From contig NC_003910.7 of the NCBI RefSeq assembly GCF_000012325.1, forward strand, positions 1,426,001 through 1,490,000: 64,000 nt of DNA, given 5' to 3'. The notes under the pieces are model-generated. The model made no database searches. It was not told the origin of the DNA and worked only from the letters and a program-made list of their open reading frames with translations. A program made the position numbers and the translations under genes. This DNA is from Colwellia psychrerythraea 34H (GTDB taxonomy: Bacteria; Pseudomonadota; Gammaproteobacteria; Enterobacterales; Alteromonadaceae). Positions 17,118 to 26,621 of the stretch are shown one piece after another (positions within the stretch are counted from its first letter, which is position 1; every line of letters starts with the position of its first letter).

Positions 17118-18194
17118 TTAATTCGAGTTTGAATCAAAGTTGTCTAAATAAGCGCGGTCTGAAAAGTTTGTCCAAGGACGGATTTGATCTTGATAATCGT
17201 AAATCGAGTGCAAAATCTTTTTAGTTAGTGGGTCTTTATTGGCAAACTCACTTAACAACTGAGCATTGGCTGCTTGAATTTTACTCATGACAGCTTTAGG
17301 GAATGAACGAATTTTAACGTTAGGGTAATCATCTTGTAATTTAGCTAAGTTCACGCCACTTTCATGCATAGATTGAGCGTACATATCGTATGCTGCTGCT
17401 TTCATCGCTACGGTCAAAATATTTTGTAAGTCTTCAGGTAACGATTTGAACGCTTTTTCATTTACCATAAACTGCAACTCAGTGGCAGGCTCATGCCAAC
17501 CCGTGTAGTAAAAAGGTGCAATTTTGTGAAAGCCCATACGTAAATCAAGTGATGGTCCAACCCACTCCAGTGCATCAATGGTATTGCGTTCAAGTGCTGT
17601 ATATAATTCACCAGAAGGGATGTTGGTAGGTTTAGCGCCTAATTTAGCTAATACTTCACCCGCAAAACCTGGGATGCGCATTTTCAAACCTTTCAAATCT
17701 TCAACCGTATTGATTTCTTTTCTGAACCAACCACCCATTTGATTACCCGTGTTACCGCCAGGAAATGACATAATTCCGTATTTATCATAAACCTCTTTCA
17801 TTAGTTCCATACCGCCACCATAGTAGAACCATGCGTACTGTTCAGGTGCTGTCATACCAAAAGGCATGGTGGTGAAAAACATAGTATTGAAGTCTTTGCC
17901 TTTCCAATAGTACGAAGCAGAGTGCCCCATTTGGTATTGGCCTTGTTTAACAAAATCAAATATCCCTAATGCAGATTTATGTTTATTCGATGAATCAATT
18001 TGAATAATCAAGCGACCGTTAGACATTTTTTTAACCATTGCAGCCATATTTTTAGTAGCGTCACCAAATATTGGGAAATTAGGACCCCATGTTTCAGCTA
18101 GTTTCCAGCGGTATTTTTTCCCGTCATCTGCGTTAGCAAACGTAGAAAAACTGATCGCGGTAATTAATGCTAGTTTTAAAATTATTGTTTTCAT
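17118..18194 (-). CDS. dctP: TRAP transporter solute-binding protein (DctP; TakP-like)
   Basis: About 358 residues with a cleavable signal peptide (MKTIILKLALITAISFSTFA-NADD). Body features include FTTMPFGMTAPEQ, GNTGNQMGGWFRKEI, LKMRIPGFAGEVLAKLGAKP and ALEWVGPSLDLRMG. These resemble TakP-type proteins, which bind 2-oxo acids or lactate, more than the C4-dicarboxylate DctP; the exact ligand is inference. I start at ATG 18194 after a GGATGG purine-rich site; the 27 codons upstream would ruin the signal peptide. It is the first gene of the TRAP operon and diverges from the sensor kinase gene. Confidence 0.92.
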   Translation of the reverse strand: MKTIILKLALITAISFSTFANADDGKKYRWKLAETWGPNFPIFGDATKNMAAMVKKMSNGRLIIQIDSSNKHKSALGIFDFVKQGQYQMGHSASYYWKGKDFNTMFFTTMPFGMTAPEQYAWFYYGGGMELMKEVYDKYGIMSFPGGNTGNQMGGWFRKEINTVEDLKGLKMRIPGFAGEVLAKLGAKPTNIPSGELYTALERNTIDALEWVGPSLDLRMGFHKIAPFYYTGWHEPATELQFMVNEKAFKSLPEDLQNILTVAMKAAAYDMYAQSMHESGVNLAKLQDDYPNVKIRSFPKAVMSKIQAANAQLLSEFANKDPLTKKILHSIYDYQDQIRPWTNFSDRAYLDNFDSNSN

Positions 18195-18282
18195 TTTCCA
18201 TCCCCATCCTATTAATAAGTCATTAGACTTGTTTGTAATTATTTTGATAGTTAGAAGAATGACAGGGTTATGCATTACAAAA

Positions 18283-18371
18283 TATTCGTACGAATACCTA
18301 ACTTGACTAGGTAGTTATACCTAGGTACAACTGGTTATAGCTATCAAGGCTAAAACTTGAAATGATAGGTA
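18283..18371. promoter_or_regulatory. Clustered TACCTA/TAGGTA hexamers and palindromes between TRAP and sensor genes
   Basis: The divergent region holds a 14-base palindrome TATTCGTACGAATA (18283-18296). It also holds hexamers TACCTA at 18295-18300 and 18318-18323, and TAGGTA at 18308-18313, 18322-18327 and 18366-18371. Two of them form the inverted repeat CTAGGTAGTTATACCTAG (18307-18324). NarL-type regulators bind short heptamers of the TACC kind in such arrangements, and the neighbouring LuxR-type regulator is the obvious candidate to bind here. Confidence 0.55.
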
Positions 18372-18372
18372 A

Positions 18373-19824
18373 ATGACGATGATAAAGACTAATAAACGTA
18401 TGATATTACCCATCAAGCTGCTTTTTATAGCGGTTATTCAAGTATTGTTAACTGCACTTATCACCTACGTTTTGGTTACTAATGAATACCGAGAATTATC
18501 CAGTCAGAGTTTAGATACGCTAGAACACTTTCTCGTTGAACAAAAAAAGCAAGAGCTAAAAAATTATACGGCGTTGGCAGTGTTGGCTGTTGATCATTTA
18601 TATCAGACGTCAGAACTGGATAATGATGTCGCCAAAAAGCTGGTAACCAACATATTAGATAAAATGACATACAATGGTGAAGATGGTTATTTCTTTGTTT
18701 ATGATGATAAAGGTAATGCCATATCACATCCAAAACAGCCCTTTAGAATTGGGAAAAACTGGTGGGAGTTGGAGGATGGTAAAGGTAATAAAATTATTCA
18801 AATTCTTATTAGTAACGCCAAAGCGGGCGGTGACTTTTATCATTATCCTTGGACCAAACCATCAAATAAAAAAATATCTGAAAAGATAGGTTACTCTGTC
18901 TATTTGGAGAAATGGAAATGGATGATAGGTACCGGTGTTTACCTTGATAATGTCAATTTACAATTAAGCCAATTACAATTCGAAATAGACGAGCACATTA
19001 ATAAAACTAAGAATATTATTTTGATTCTCGCTCTTTCTTCTATCTTTGTTATTTTCTTGTTTGGCGTGACAGTAAATTTACGTCAGAAAAAACAAACGGA
19101 TGAAAAAATTACTGAGCTAGGACAACGCATTGTTAATGTTCAAGAAGATGAAAACAGGCATATAGCCCGTGAACTCCATGATGGAATAATTCAAATTTTA
19201 GTGTCAATAAAGTTTTCATTAGAAGCAACCAAAATGCACCTTTCAAAAGCGGTACAAGAAGTGCCAAAACCTCTTCAGCATGCAGAGGATAATTTAGTTA
19301 TCGCTATTGATGAAATTCGCCGGATTTCTCATCATATGCACCCACAAATATTAGATGAGCTAGGTTTATCTGCTGCTATTGATACATTATCGGCTGACTT
19401 TTCTGACAGGATAGGCGTAAGTATTAAGGTCTTTAAACCTCGAGCAAGAAATTTACTGCCCGATTTTATTAACACTACGCTATATCGGATTGTACAAGAG
19501 TCATTAATCAATATTGAAAAACATGCAAAAGCAGAACATGTGGAAATTAGCTTAAGCTTTGATAAGAACTGGTTAACATTAATCATAACTGACGATGGTA
19601 AAGGGTTCGATATTAATTCAGTGAGTGAAATAAATGATTGTGGCATTGGTCTGAGAAACTTAGCTGAACGCGTTGAATACCATTTGGGCGAATTTAGCGT
19701 TGTTTCATCATCAAAGGGCACAACAATTACTGCAAAAATACCCAAATCAAGTTTTGAAAATTACTTTAATCAAACGAGAGTAAAAAACAATGACAATAAC
19801 GGTGATATTGAGTTCGGCCAATGA
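18373..19824 (+). CDS. Cache-domain sensor histidine kinase (NarX/DegS-type)
   Basis: 483 residues. A first membrane helix (about 13-34) is followed by a periplasmic single-Cache domain (about 40-195: EDGYFFVYDDKGNAISHP, KWKWMIGTGVYLDN) and a second helix (214-234). The cytoplasmic HisKA_3 box is ARELHDGIIQ with His269, and the ATPase domain has IVQESLINIEKHAKA, DDGKGFD and GIGLRNLAERV. Cache domains of this type bind small carboxylates. The gene is divergent from the TRAP operon and overlaps the response regulator gene by four bases, so it most likely senses the TRAP substrate and controls its uptake. Confidence 0.93.
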   Translation: MTMIKTNKRMILPIKLLFIAVIQVLLTALITYVLVTNEYRELSSQSLDTLEHFLVEQKKQELKNYTALAVLAVDHLYQTSELDNDVAKKLVTNILDKMTYNGEDGYFFVYDDKGNAISHPKQPFRIGKNWWELEDGKGNKIIQILISNAKAGGDFYHYPWTKPSNKKISEKIGYSVYLEKWKWMIGTGVYLDNVNLQLSQLQFEIDEHINKTKNIILILALSSIFVIFLFGVTVNLRQKKQTDEKITELGQRIVNVQEDENRHIARELHDGIIQILVSIKFSLEATKMHLSKAVQEVPKPLQHAEDNLVIAIDEIRRISHHMHPQILDELGLSAAIDTLSADFSDRIGVSIKVFKPRARNLLPDFINTTLYRIVQESLINIEKHAKAEHVEISLSFDKNWLTLIITDDGKGFDINSVSEINDCGIGLRNLAERVEYHLGEFSVVSSSKGTTITAKIPKSSFENYFNQTRVKNNDNNGDIEFGQ

Positions 19825-20468
19825 GTAACTTAAAAGAACTTCCAGTATCGGTACAAATTGTTGACGATCACCCTATGGTGCAAGGTGGTTTGAAAGCGTG
19901 TTTATCTTTCTACGATGACATCATTATTGTTGGCTCAACGGATGATGGTAGTGATGCACTTAACAAAGCAATTGAATTGAAACCTGACGTGATCCTAATG
20001 GATATCAGCATGCCTACCATGAATGGTATTGATGCCACCGAGATTATCACCGAACAACTACCCGAGACAAAAGTATTGATTTTGAGTATGCACAGCAATC
20101 CCGAATTTGTTAAAAGTGCAATTCAGGCTGGTGCGGTGGGGTATTTATTAAAGGATACAACTTCTGAAGAGATTTATTACGCCATCAAAGCGGTCGCGAA
20201 TGGTAAAACTCATTTTAGTAGCTCTATCGCCAAATTATTAATAGATAATCCGGTTAATACCAATGAAAGTGAAAAATTGACCACTAGAGAACAAGTGGTT
20301 TTATCCTATCTCGCTAAAGGTAAAACCAGTAAAGAGATAGCTAAAATTCTCAACATAAGTTTTAGAACGGTAGAAGCACATAGAAGAAACATGAAAACCA
20401 AGTTAGGCATTCACTCCTTAGCAAAACTAATTAGTTATGCCGTTAAACACGGCATAATTAAAAATTAA
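19821..20468 (+). CDS. NarL/FixJ-family response regulator
   Basis: 215 residues. The receiver domain has the acidic pair DD at 15-16, phosphoacceptor Asp61 in ILMDISMP, and the LLKDTTSEE end. The C-terminal LuxR helix-turn-helix is LTTREQVVLSYLAKGKTSKE through TVEAHRRNMKTKLGI. ATGA overlap with the kinase gene implies coupled translation and a pair. Likely target: the divergent TRAP operon and its own promoter. Confidence 0.94.
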   Translation: MSNLKELPVSVQIVDDHPMVQGGLKACLSFYDDIIIVGSTDDGSDALNKAIELKPDVILMDISMPTMNGIDATEIITEQLPETKVLILSMHSNPEFVKSAIQAGAVGYLLKDTTSEEIYYAIKAVANGKTHFSSSIAKLLIDNPVNTNESEKLTTREQVVLSYLAKGKTSKEIAKILNISFRTVEAHRRNMKTKLGIHSLAKLISYAVKHGIIKN

Positions 20469-20484
20469 AAACTATAACGGAATA

Positions 20485-20970
20485 CTAATCATTTTTGAGT
20501 GGTACTAGTAATACCGGAGTAGCTGTTCTATTCACTACTTTATCTGCGACTGAACCGATAAACAGATTATTTAATACGCTATGTGCGTGACTGCCCATTA
20601 CAATAAGATCAACATTGTTATCTTCTGCGAAACTAACAATGGTCGCGGCAGGAGAACCTTCAATAATATCTGCTACAGGTTTACCACCAGGAAATTCTTC
20701 ACCGTCTAATTCTTCTAAGCAAAACTTATCAATGCGATTCTTAACTTTCTCATGCAATTCATCAATTGAGCGCTGGTATATATCTTCTATAGTCCCTTCA
20801 GGTAGATACGAGTTAACCAGTGATGCGGTATTAGTATTCAATGGCTCTATTACATAGAGAAAATGAATTTTTGCATTATTGCTTTTGGCAAGACTTACCG
20901 CCATACGAAAGGCAGGTCTTGTATGTTTACCAAGATCAGTTGCATATAATATTGTATTGATTTCTGTCAT
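20485..20970 (-). CDS. Universal stress protein (UspA family)
   Basis: 161 residues, a single Usp domain: TILYATDLGKHTRPAFRMAV at the N-terminus and the ATP-binding signature G-S-H-A-H-S-V-L-N-N-L-F-I-G-S-V near residue 127, ending TPVLLVPLK. These cytoplasmic proteins bind ATP and support survival under starvation or low oxygen. A perfect FNR-type site lies 64 bases upstream of the start, suggesting induction under oxygen limitation. It is convergent with the response regulator gene. Confidence 0.92.
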   Translation of the reverse strand: MTEINTILYATDLGKHTRPAFRMAVSLAKSNNAKIHFLYVIEPLNTNTASLVNSYLPEGTIEDIYQRSIDELHEKVKNRIDKFCLEELDGEEFPGGKPVADIIEGSPAATIVSFAEDNNVDLIVMGSHAHSVLNNLFIGSVADKVVNRTATPVLLVPLKND

Positions 20971-21033
20971 GACATTTCCCTTTATCTATTTTGAAGTAGT
21001 TAAATAAGCATACAAAACAATTGAAAGTTTTGT

Positions 21034-21047
21034 TTGATGTAAATCAA
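21034..21047. promoter_or_regulatory. Perfect FNR/ANR-type box upstream of the universal stress gene
   Basis: TTGATGTAAATCAA fits the consensus TTGAT-N4-ATCAA in full. It sits 64 bases upstream of the Usp start codon. Confidence 0.7.
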
Positions 21048-21769
21048 GCATAACCCCTGATAATTATGACGATTAAGGAAAATCATTGTTTATTAAAACT
21101 AAGTAATGTCGTTGGTTAATTGCGAAATAAAGCATCTAAGAAAAATACGAATATGACTTTTTACTCTAGTTCATTAAATTTCGCACTAAGGCGCTAAAGC
21201 TTAATTTTTTTAGGAAAATTCTTTAGTATCTATCTGACATATATTCTTATAATCATAGGACAGTTAAGTGCGCATTGTTGACATGCCCTAGTGGCTGTAC
21301 TTTAGGTCAACTGATCGCTAATAGTCGACATTTCTGGTTGGGTAGGAAAGATTAATAGCTGCCACTGTATTAACTTAACAGTCTGATTATTTCTATGTTC
21401 TATTAAGAGGGAATCACAAGTTCACGCTTTAACTTATCAGGTTGTTTTAGTGAAAAGTAAGAAGTAAATAGTTTGCTGTTATACAACTATAATAACCAAC
21501 TATTACAAATCGTTATAAAAAAGTATACATTTGATAATAGAGTTATTAATTGAGAATATATGTTGTATTTTGTAACTAATAACAGTTATCGCTCTTTTTC
21601 GACTAAACATTTAGTAACAAAATGCAGCCTATAATTTAGCCAAATGGGTTGAAGAAATAGCGTATTTGTTCGAAGATGAAAACTTAATGGCAGAGAACTG
21701 CAATTAACTCATATTAGTTTGAGTTATAACGTCTTTTTATATACCTTCCCCTTTGACTATGGATAGCCC
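21048..21769. other. Gene-free region between the stress-protein and metallopeptidase genes
   Basis: About 720 AT-rich bases without a convincing gene. A 28-codon open stretch at 21621-21707 (AYNLAKWVEEIAYLFEDEN) reads like protein but has an in-frame stop directly before it and no start, so it may be a decayed gene fragment. Confidence 0.5.
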
Positions 21770-23935
21770 ATGACTTTTGTTCAATCACTTTTATTGCTGA
21801 CAAATCTCATCCAATTAAGCCTTATTCGATTTAAACTACTCATTTGTATATTTTTGACTTTATTTCTTGTTTCGTGTGGTGGCGGTAGCTCTGATTCTAC
21901 TCCGATTAAACCGCCAGCAATTGAAGAACCTCTAAACCCCGTTACTGAAGTGCCAACGAATCAAATATTAAATGCGTTTTTTCGTGATCAAGATAGTGCT
22001 ATTGGCAAACTCTCTGGCATCGTAACAATTTCCGCCCCTGAAGTTATTTATAGCGACCCCGCTAAAGTTGAGTCTGTGTGGGTTTATTGGGTAGATGAGC
22101 AAGGAAATAAACAGGGCGATGCATGGTTAAAAACTGCGAGTAAAACGGTTTACCACCTTGATATTCCAGAAGATACAAGTATACCTGCAAATACCAATGC
22201 GCTATTGCTTTTGCCAGTAAACACCATTGGGCAGGCCACAAAAGGTACCCTTATTTCCTTTCATGATTTCATCGGTAATGCTGAATTATCGGGGCCTGGG
22301 GGGAATGAAGTTCACACTTGGGAGTATGGCGTAGATCGCAGAAAAATTTCAATTCAACGCACAGAAGAGCAAGGTGGACTATGTATCTTTGATAATGGTT
22401 TAGTCAGCATTGCTAATATGAATAATACTAAGGATGAGGCTTGGGAGAGTAATACCGGCAACATGCTTCCTAACGACGTTAATGAGAATGCTTTCCCTCC
22501 TTATTCCTTTTTATGTGATACGCAGCCGACACATTCCGAAGATATAATTTCTGATGAAATTGGGGTATGGACATATTCAACGCTCAATGACGCCATGTTT
22601 TACGGCACAGTCGTTTACGATAGCTTTGTTAAATACCTTGGCGAGCCGCCGCTGGAAGAAAAAATTAGAATCCGTGTTCACTATGGTGAACAATATGGCC
22701 AAAGTGCCTATTGGGATGGTGCATATGCTAACTTTGGTGATGCGTATCCGTTATTTTACTCTATGGTTTCACTTGACTCCATTGCCCACGAGGTCGGCCA
22801 TGGTGTTTTAAATAGAGTGTCCGATTTAAATCTATTCGATCATGAAATTAGTACTGATGCTCGTACCTTGCACGAAGCCTTTGGCGATATCTCAGGTGTC
22901 ATGGCAAAATACGAGTTTACTGGGCATACAAATAACTGGATTCACGGCCAAGAGAATGGTGGTTTAACTCGTCATCTCGATCAGATAAAAACTGAAAATG
23001 GTGCCATTGATAGTTTTCTCGATTATGAAGAGGCTGGTGATAATTTCTATTTACGCATTGGCATGATCTCCTATCCGTTTTATTTATTATCAAATCAATG
23101 GGGCATAGAACCTACCTATAAAGTGTATTTAAATTCAGCCAAGGTCTGTTGGAGTGCGATGACCACACTAACTGAAGCTGCAGAATGTATTAAACAACAA
23201 GCAGGTGTTGCTGGCTTACCTGAAGAAGATGTCATTGAGGCTTTTAAAATGGTAAAAATAAAACTTTTTGACCAAGGGGTACTCAGCCATTTTACTGCAG
23301 AGAAAATTAAATTACACACTCAATTTATCGATGATAGCCGAACAACGAGTCAAGTCGTTCAATGGCTTTGGGATTTTGGCGATGGTCAAACCTCAACAGA
23401 AGCAAGCCCTGAGCATATCTTTGCAGAATCAGGAAGCTACCCAATTAAGTTGACAGTAACTGATCAATCCGATGATCAGGATACCTTTGAGCGGCTTATT
23501 CAGGTAACAGATCAGTATTGCTCAATAAACTCTGTTGGCGTCGATAAGCACATCAGCCAGATTTCAATTGGTGGCAACGACATTAATTATAATTCAACAG
23601 CATGGGACTATACCCAAATGCCTATCGAGCTAACAAATCCCAGCAATACCATCATCAATATCCAAGGAGATACCGAGGTAACAGAACGATCGACCACATG
23701 GAAAGTCTGGATTGACCTCAACGATAATGGAATTTATGGCGATGAGGTTAATGAGCTTGTCGTAAATAAATTTGTCGCAGAGGGACAACCTTATAGCCTT
23801 AATACTTTACTCGATTTATCAACTCTGCCAAATAGCAGTCAGGCTAAATATATGAGAATTATTGGTGACTATGCCGTTATTGGGCCTTGTTCTTCGAGTA
23901 TAGGGGAAGCGCTAGATTTAAGAGTGAGTTGGTAG
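21770..23935 (+). CDS. Thermolysin-like (M4-type) metallopeptidase lipoprotein with PKD and GEVED domains
   Basis: 721 residues. A hydrophobic leader ends in the lipobox LVSC followed by GGGSSDS, so it is probably an outer-membrane lipoprotein. The peptidase part has the zinc motif HEVGH (His340, Glu341, His344) and the third ligand in LHEAFGDISG (Glu369), the M4 layout, then a helical C-terminal subdomain (FYLRIGMISYPFYLLSNQWG). A PKD domain follows (about 520-590, WLWDFGDGQTSTE, GSYPIKLTVTD), then a GEVED-like beta domain (WIDLNDNGIYGDEVNEL to GEALDLRVSW). It likely degrades external proteins with accessory modules for binding substrate. No close operon partner. Confidence 0.85.
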   Translation: MTFVQSLLLLTNLIQLSLIRFKLLICIFLTLFLVSCGGGSSDSTPIKPPAIEEPLNPVTEVPTNQILNAFFRDQDSAIGKLSGIVTISAPEVIYSDPAKVESVWVYWVDEQGNKQGDAWLKTASKTVYHLDIPEDTSIPANTNALLLLPVNTIGQATKGTLISFHDFIGNAELSGPGGNEVHTWEYGVDRRKISIQRTEEQGGLCIFDNGLVSIANMNNTKDEAWESNTGNMLPNDVNENAFPPYSFLCDTQPTHSEDIISDEIGVWTYSTLNDAMFYGTVVYDSFVKYLGEPPLEEKIRIRVHYGEQYGQSAYWDGAYANFGDAYPLFYSMVSLDSIAHEVGHGVLNRVSDLNLFDHEISTDARTLHEAFGDISGVMAKYEFTGHTNNWIHGQENGGLTRHLDQIKTENGAIDSFLDYEEAGDNFYLRIGMISYPFYLLSNQWGIEPTYKVYLNSAKVCWSAMTTLTEAAECIKQQAGVAGLPEEDVIEAFKMVKIKLFDQGVLSHFTAEKIKLHTQFIDDSRTTSQVVQWLWDFGDGQTSTEASPEHIFAESGSYPIKLTVTDQSDDQDTFERLIQVTDQYCSINSVGVDKHISQISIGGNDINYNSTAWDYTQMPIELTNPSNTIINIQGDTEVTERSTTWKVWIDLNDNGIYGDEVNELVVNKFVAEGQPYSLNTLLDLSTLPNSSQAKYMRIIGDYAVIGPCSSSIGEALDLRVSW

Positions 23936-24193
23936 TAAATTCGGTTAATACATATTATTGAAGAGATCTATTTGTGCTAGTAAATTACCAGATGATTCAA
24001 TCAATACTGTTAATTTTCAAATAGAACATTCGCCATTACAGTAAACAAGGTACATGTAAACGTTAAAATAACGGCATACCGATGTATTTTAGATGTCCTC
24101 AAAGGTTTTAAAATGTCGAAGTTAATTGTCGATTTGTTGAATCAGTTACCTTTAGATAAGCATGAGCAACGTCCGCTCTACGCCCTGAGACCT

Positions 24194-25438
24194 TTAACAA
24201 GCTTTTTCTTTAAAAAGTAATGGGGAATTCCTATCGCTCAATGCTTTTAAATACTTGGCTTCATTGTATGGCTCTTTAGTTTTCCAACAACGATATATGA
24301 TCCGTATCCACTTAAATGCTAGCGAACGCACAGCTGCCTGGTGGGTATTACCTTTTTCCCTTTGCTGCTGATAATAAATTTCCGCCCAATAAGATTGCCT
24401 TATGCTTTTAGTAGCCCATTCTATAAATGATTGGCGAGTAAATTTAGAACACTGATATCGCCAATGAATCCAGCTCTTTTGACCACTACGCACTGTTACG
24501 GGTGCTATCCCTGCATACATTTGAATTTCCGATGCGCTATTGAATCGACTACGGTTTTCCCCAATAGCCACTAATAGCCTAGGTGCTAAACACGGGCCAG
24601 TACCTGGTAATGATTTATAAAGTTCTGCATCCGGCAAAGCATTAAACAACTCACTAATTTCTCTATCAAAGACCTTAATAACCTTCACAGCAACAAGCAG
24701 TTGATTAGCTAATGCAACTGCAAGCAGTTGGTGCGACTCGATAACTGCGTTATCGAGAGTGAGCGGCTCTGCTTCACTAATAGATTGAATTCGCTTAACG
24801 CTATATGCCGCAGTACGTCCAGGGTATGAGCCAAAAAACTTTTTCAAGGTATCAGCCCTAGCTCTTTTAAGTTTTTGTAGGTTGGGCCAACGTGTAATGA
24901 AATCACAAAATATCCCCGATCCTCGGTGTGAAAACCAATCAAGTAAGTGAGGGTAATATTCTTTAAGTGTAATGATTAATCGGTTGCTGAACCGCCTTTT
25001 ATCATCAACTAACTTACGACGCTGTTCGACTAGATACGTCAACTTCCTAACCGATTCACTGTCCATTTTTAATGCTTTAATTTTATTGGGATATCTCAGC
25101 ATTAAATCTAAAGCAAGCTCTGCGTCCGTTGGGTCGTCTTTTGCACCGCTGGGTGAAAAAGCTTTACGGTATTGAGCTAACATTGAAGTGTTAACGGGGT
25201 GAATAGTGATAAAATCAAATTTTTGAAGTGCGTAAACGATAGGCCCTTTGGATAGTTCAATAGCAACAGCTATTTGTCCTTTGTATTGCTTATGAAGGCT
25301 GGTTATCCATTCATTGATCGACTTAGGTGAGTGCTTAATTACTTCAAACTTTCGTGCACTTGAATTAGCCACTTGAACACATACATCGTGTTTATCATTT
25401 GCCCAATCAATACCGATATAAACTGAAAACTTAGTCAT
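24194..25438 (-). CDS. IS110-family transposase (DEDD recombinase)
   Basis: 414 residues. The N-terminal RuvC-like DEDD domain shows YIGIDWANDKHDVCV, the Glu in VAIELSKGP and the Asp pair in GAKDDPTDAELAL. The C-terminal Transposase_20 part has YKSLPGTGPCLAPRLLVAIG, QMYAGIAPVTVRSGQ and the conserved Ser region around FTRQSFIEWATKSI. ATG 25438 follows GGAGGT. The frame is intact, so the element may be active. Members use a bridge RNA to pair donor and target DNA. Confidence 0.93.
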   Translation of the reverse strand: MTKFSVYIGIDWANDKHDVCVQVANSSARKFEVIKHSPKSINEWITSLHKQYKGQIAVAIELSKGPIVYALQKFDFITIHPVNTSMLAQYRKAFSPSGAKDDPTDAELALDLMLRYPNKIKALKMDSESVRKLTYLVEQRRKLVDDKRRFSNRLIITLKEYYPHLLDWFSHRGSGIFCDFITRWPNLQKLKRARADTLKKFFGSYPGRTAAYSVKRIQSISEAEPLTLDNAVIESHQLLAVALANQLLVAVKVIKVFDREISELFNALPDAELYKSLPGTGPCLAPRLLVAIGENRSRFNSASEIQMYAGIAPVTVRSGQKSWIHWRYQCSKFTRQSFIEWATKSIRQSYWAEIYYQQQREKGNTHQAAVRSLAFKWIRIIYRCWKTKEPYNEAKYLKALSDRNSPLLFKEKAC

Positions 25439-25450
25439 AACTACCTCCAA
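24194..25450 (-). mobile_element. IS110-family insertion sequence (ends not resolved)
   Basis: A complete IS110-type transposase gene with gene-poor flanks: 258 bases downstream and about 590 upstream. The family has no classical terminal inverted repeats, and I could not fix the ends; CCCTGAG occurs at 24183-24189 and again at 25515-25521 in the same orientation, but this may be chance. IS110 elements carry a non-coding region next to the gene that gives a bridge RNA. Confidence 0.75.
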
Positions 25451-25970
25451 TTGTTATTGTCAGCATGTATGCCAAAGCTTTTCGAAAGCGATATAGATAG
25501 CGTTTATGGGCAAGCCCTGAGTATTCGTTTTTAAGCTAAGGCGTACCTAAGACATCGAAAGTAAAGCGGTAACCATCGAAATGATATCGTATCAATATTC
25601 GTATGAAATAGGCACATGGTCTGAACACCCTAATTATAGTTTTATTCAGACTGAAAGGACTATAACGTATCAACAGTGACCAAAAAACGTGTTCAAAATT
25701 CACCGTTGTTAAAGACTATAAAGTGGCATAAGTGATCATTTAGTAAATGAACTTTACTTAATCTGATGGATTATTCAAAAAGAGTTCATACGACGAATCA
25801 ATAAAATGACATTGGTAAAATTATTAAGCATAACTATTTCTACATTAAATGAAAACGTGACGTTCAGCGTATTTAAGTCACGAAAATCGCATTAACTTCA
25901 TGATGATAGACCTAGTTATCGATTGGACTACTTAATAATCATGGGGGAGTGTTTTTAAGCAATGCTTGCA
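25439..25970. other. Non-coding region upstream of the IS110 transposase
   Basis: About 530 bases without an open gene. Next to the transposase start lie short self-complementary stretches (for example AAAGCTTTTCGAAAGC near 25474), so part may be the IS end or encode a structured RNA. This is not resolved. Confidence 0.4.
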
Positions 25971-25988
25971 ACATACCGATCGGTTGGT
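25971..25988. promoter_or_regulatory. Candidate TetR operator A (own promoter of the TetR gene)
   Basis: ACATACCGATCGGTTGGT, 49 bases before the TetR start. It shares ACATACCGA-N-C-N3-Y-GGT with two more sites upstream of the MlaC-like gene. Confidence 0.68.
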
Positions 25989-26036
25989 TATTATTTAGGT
26001 GATTAAACCGTTTAGTAAAATAATTGAGTAGTAGCC

Positions 26037-26621
26037 ATGAGTGATGCAGAGCAAACCCGCCAGAATATTTTAACCGTGGCCGCCGATGAAATTCATCAGC
26101 ATGGTTTTAAAGCAACCAGCTTATCAGTTATTCTCAATCGCTGTGAAATATCAAAAGGTGCGTTGTACTACCACTTCACTAGTAAAATAGAGCTGGGTTA
26201 CGCCGTATTTGAAGAAGTTTACACTCCGATGTTTTTAAACGTATGGCAGGCACCGCTGACTGTTGATGATCCTATTGAAGGCTTGTGCGATTTTTTAACT
26301 TCAATGACTGAGGAAATGTCTTGCAGTGAAGTTGTTTGTGGCTGTCCGCTCAATAATCTTTGTGAAGAAATGGCAAATGTTGATGAGGGCTTTCGTTTAC
26401 GTATCTTATGTATGCAAGAACAATTGAATCAATTGATTGTTGATGCTCTTGAGCGAATTAGTGGTGATTTACGTGAGAATCTAGCATTTAGTCAAGTAGG
26501 GTACTTTATTGTTGCTACCTTAAATGGCGCTACCAGCTTAAGTAAGAGTTCACGTAATAAAGAATTATTTCAACAAGTTATCGCTGAATTATGTATCTAT
26601 ATTAGGGCGTTAAAAAAGTAA
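26037..26621 (+). CDS. TetR/AcrR-family regulator
   Basis: 194 residues with an N-terminal helix-turn-helix (QNILTVAADEIHQHGFKATS, VILNRCEISKGALYYHFTSK) and a helical ligand domain containing CSEVVCGCPLNNLCEEMA. Matching 18-base operators occur in its own promoter and twice before the MlaC-like gene 236 bases downstream, so it probably represses both. The signal is unknown; the cysteine-rich stretch might matter. Confidence 0.9.
   Translation: MSDAEQTRQNILTVAADEIHQHGFKATSLSVILNRCEISKGALYYHFTSKIELGYAVFEEVYTPMFLNVWQAPLTVDDPIEGLCDFLTSMTEEMSCSEVVCGCPLNNLCEEMANVDEGFRLRILCMQEQLNQLIVDALERISGDLRENLAFSQVGYFIVATLNGATSLSKSSRNKELFQQVIAELCIYIRALKK

Noticed and set aside
21621..21707. A 28-codon protein-like stretch before the metallopeptidase gene
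   Set aside because: A stop lies directly upstream and no start exists; it may be a decayed fragment but cannot be named.
24113..24220. A 35-residue open frame (MSKLIVDLLNQLPLDKHEQR...) overlapping the end of the IS110 transposase gene
   Set aside because: No ribosome site, overlaps the transposase stop on the other strand, and no family recognised; more likely part of the IS end.
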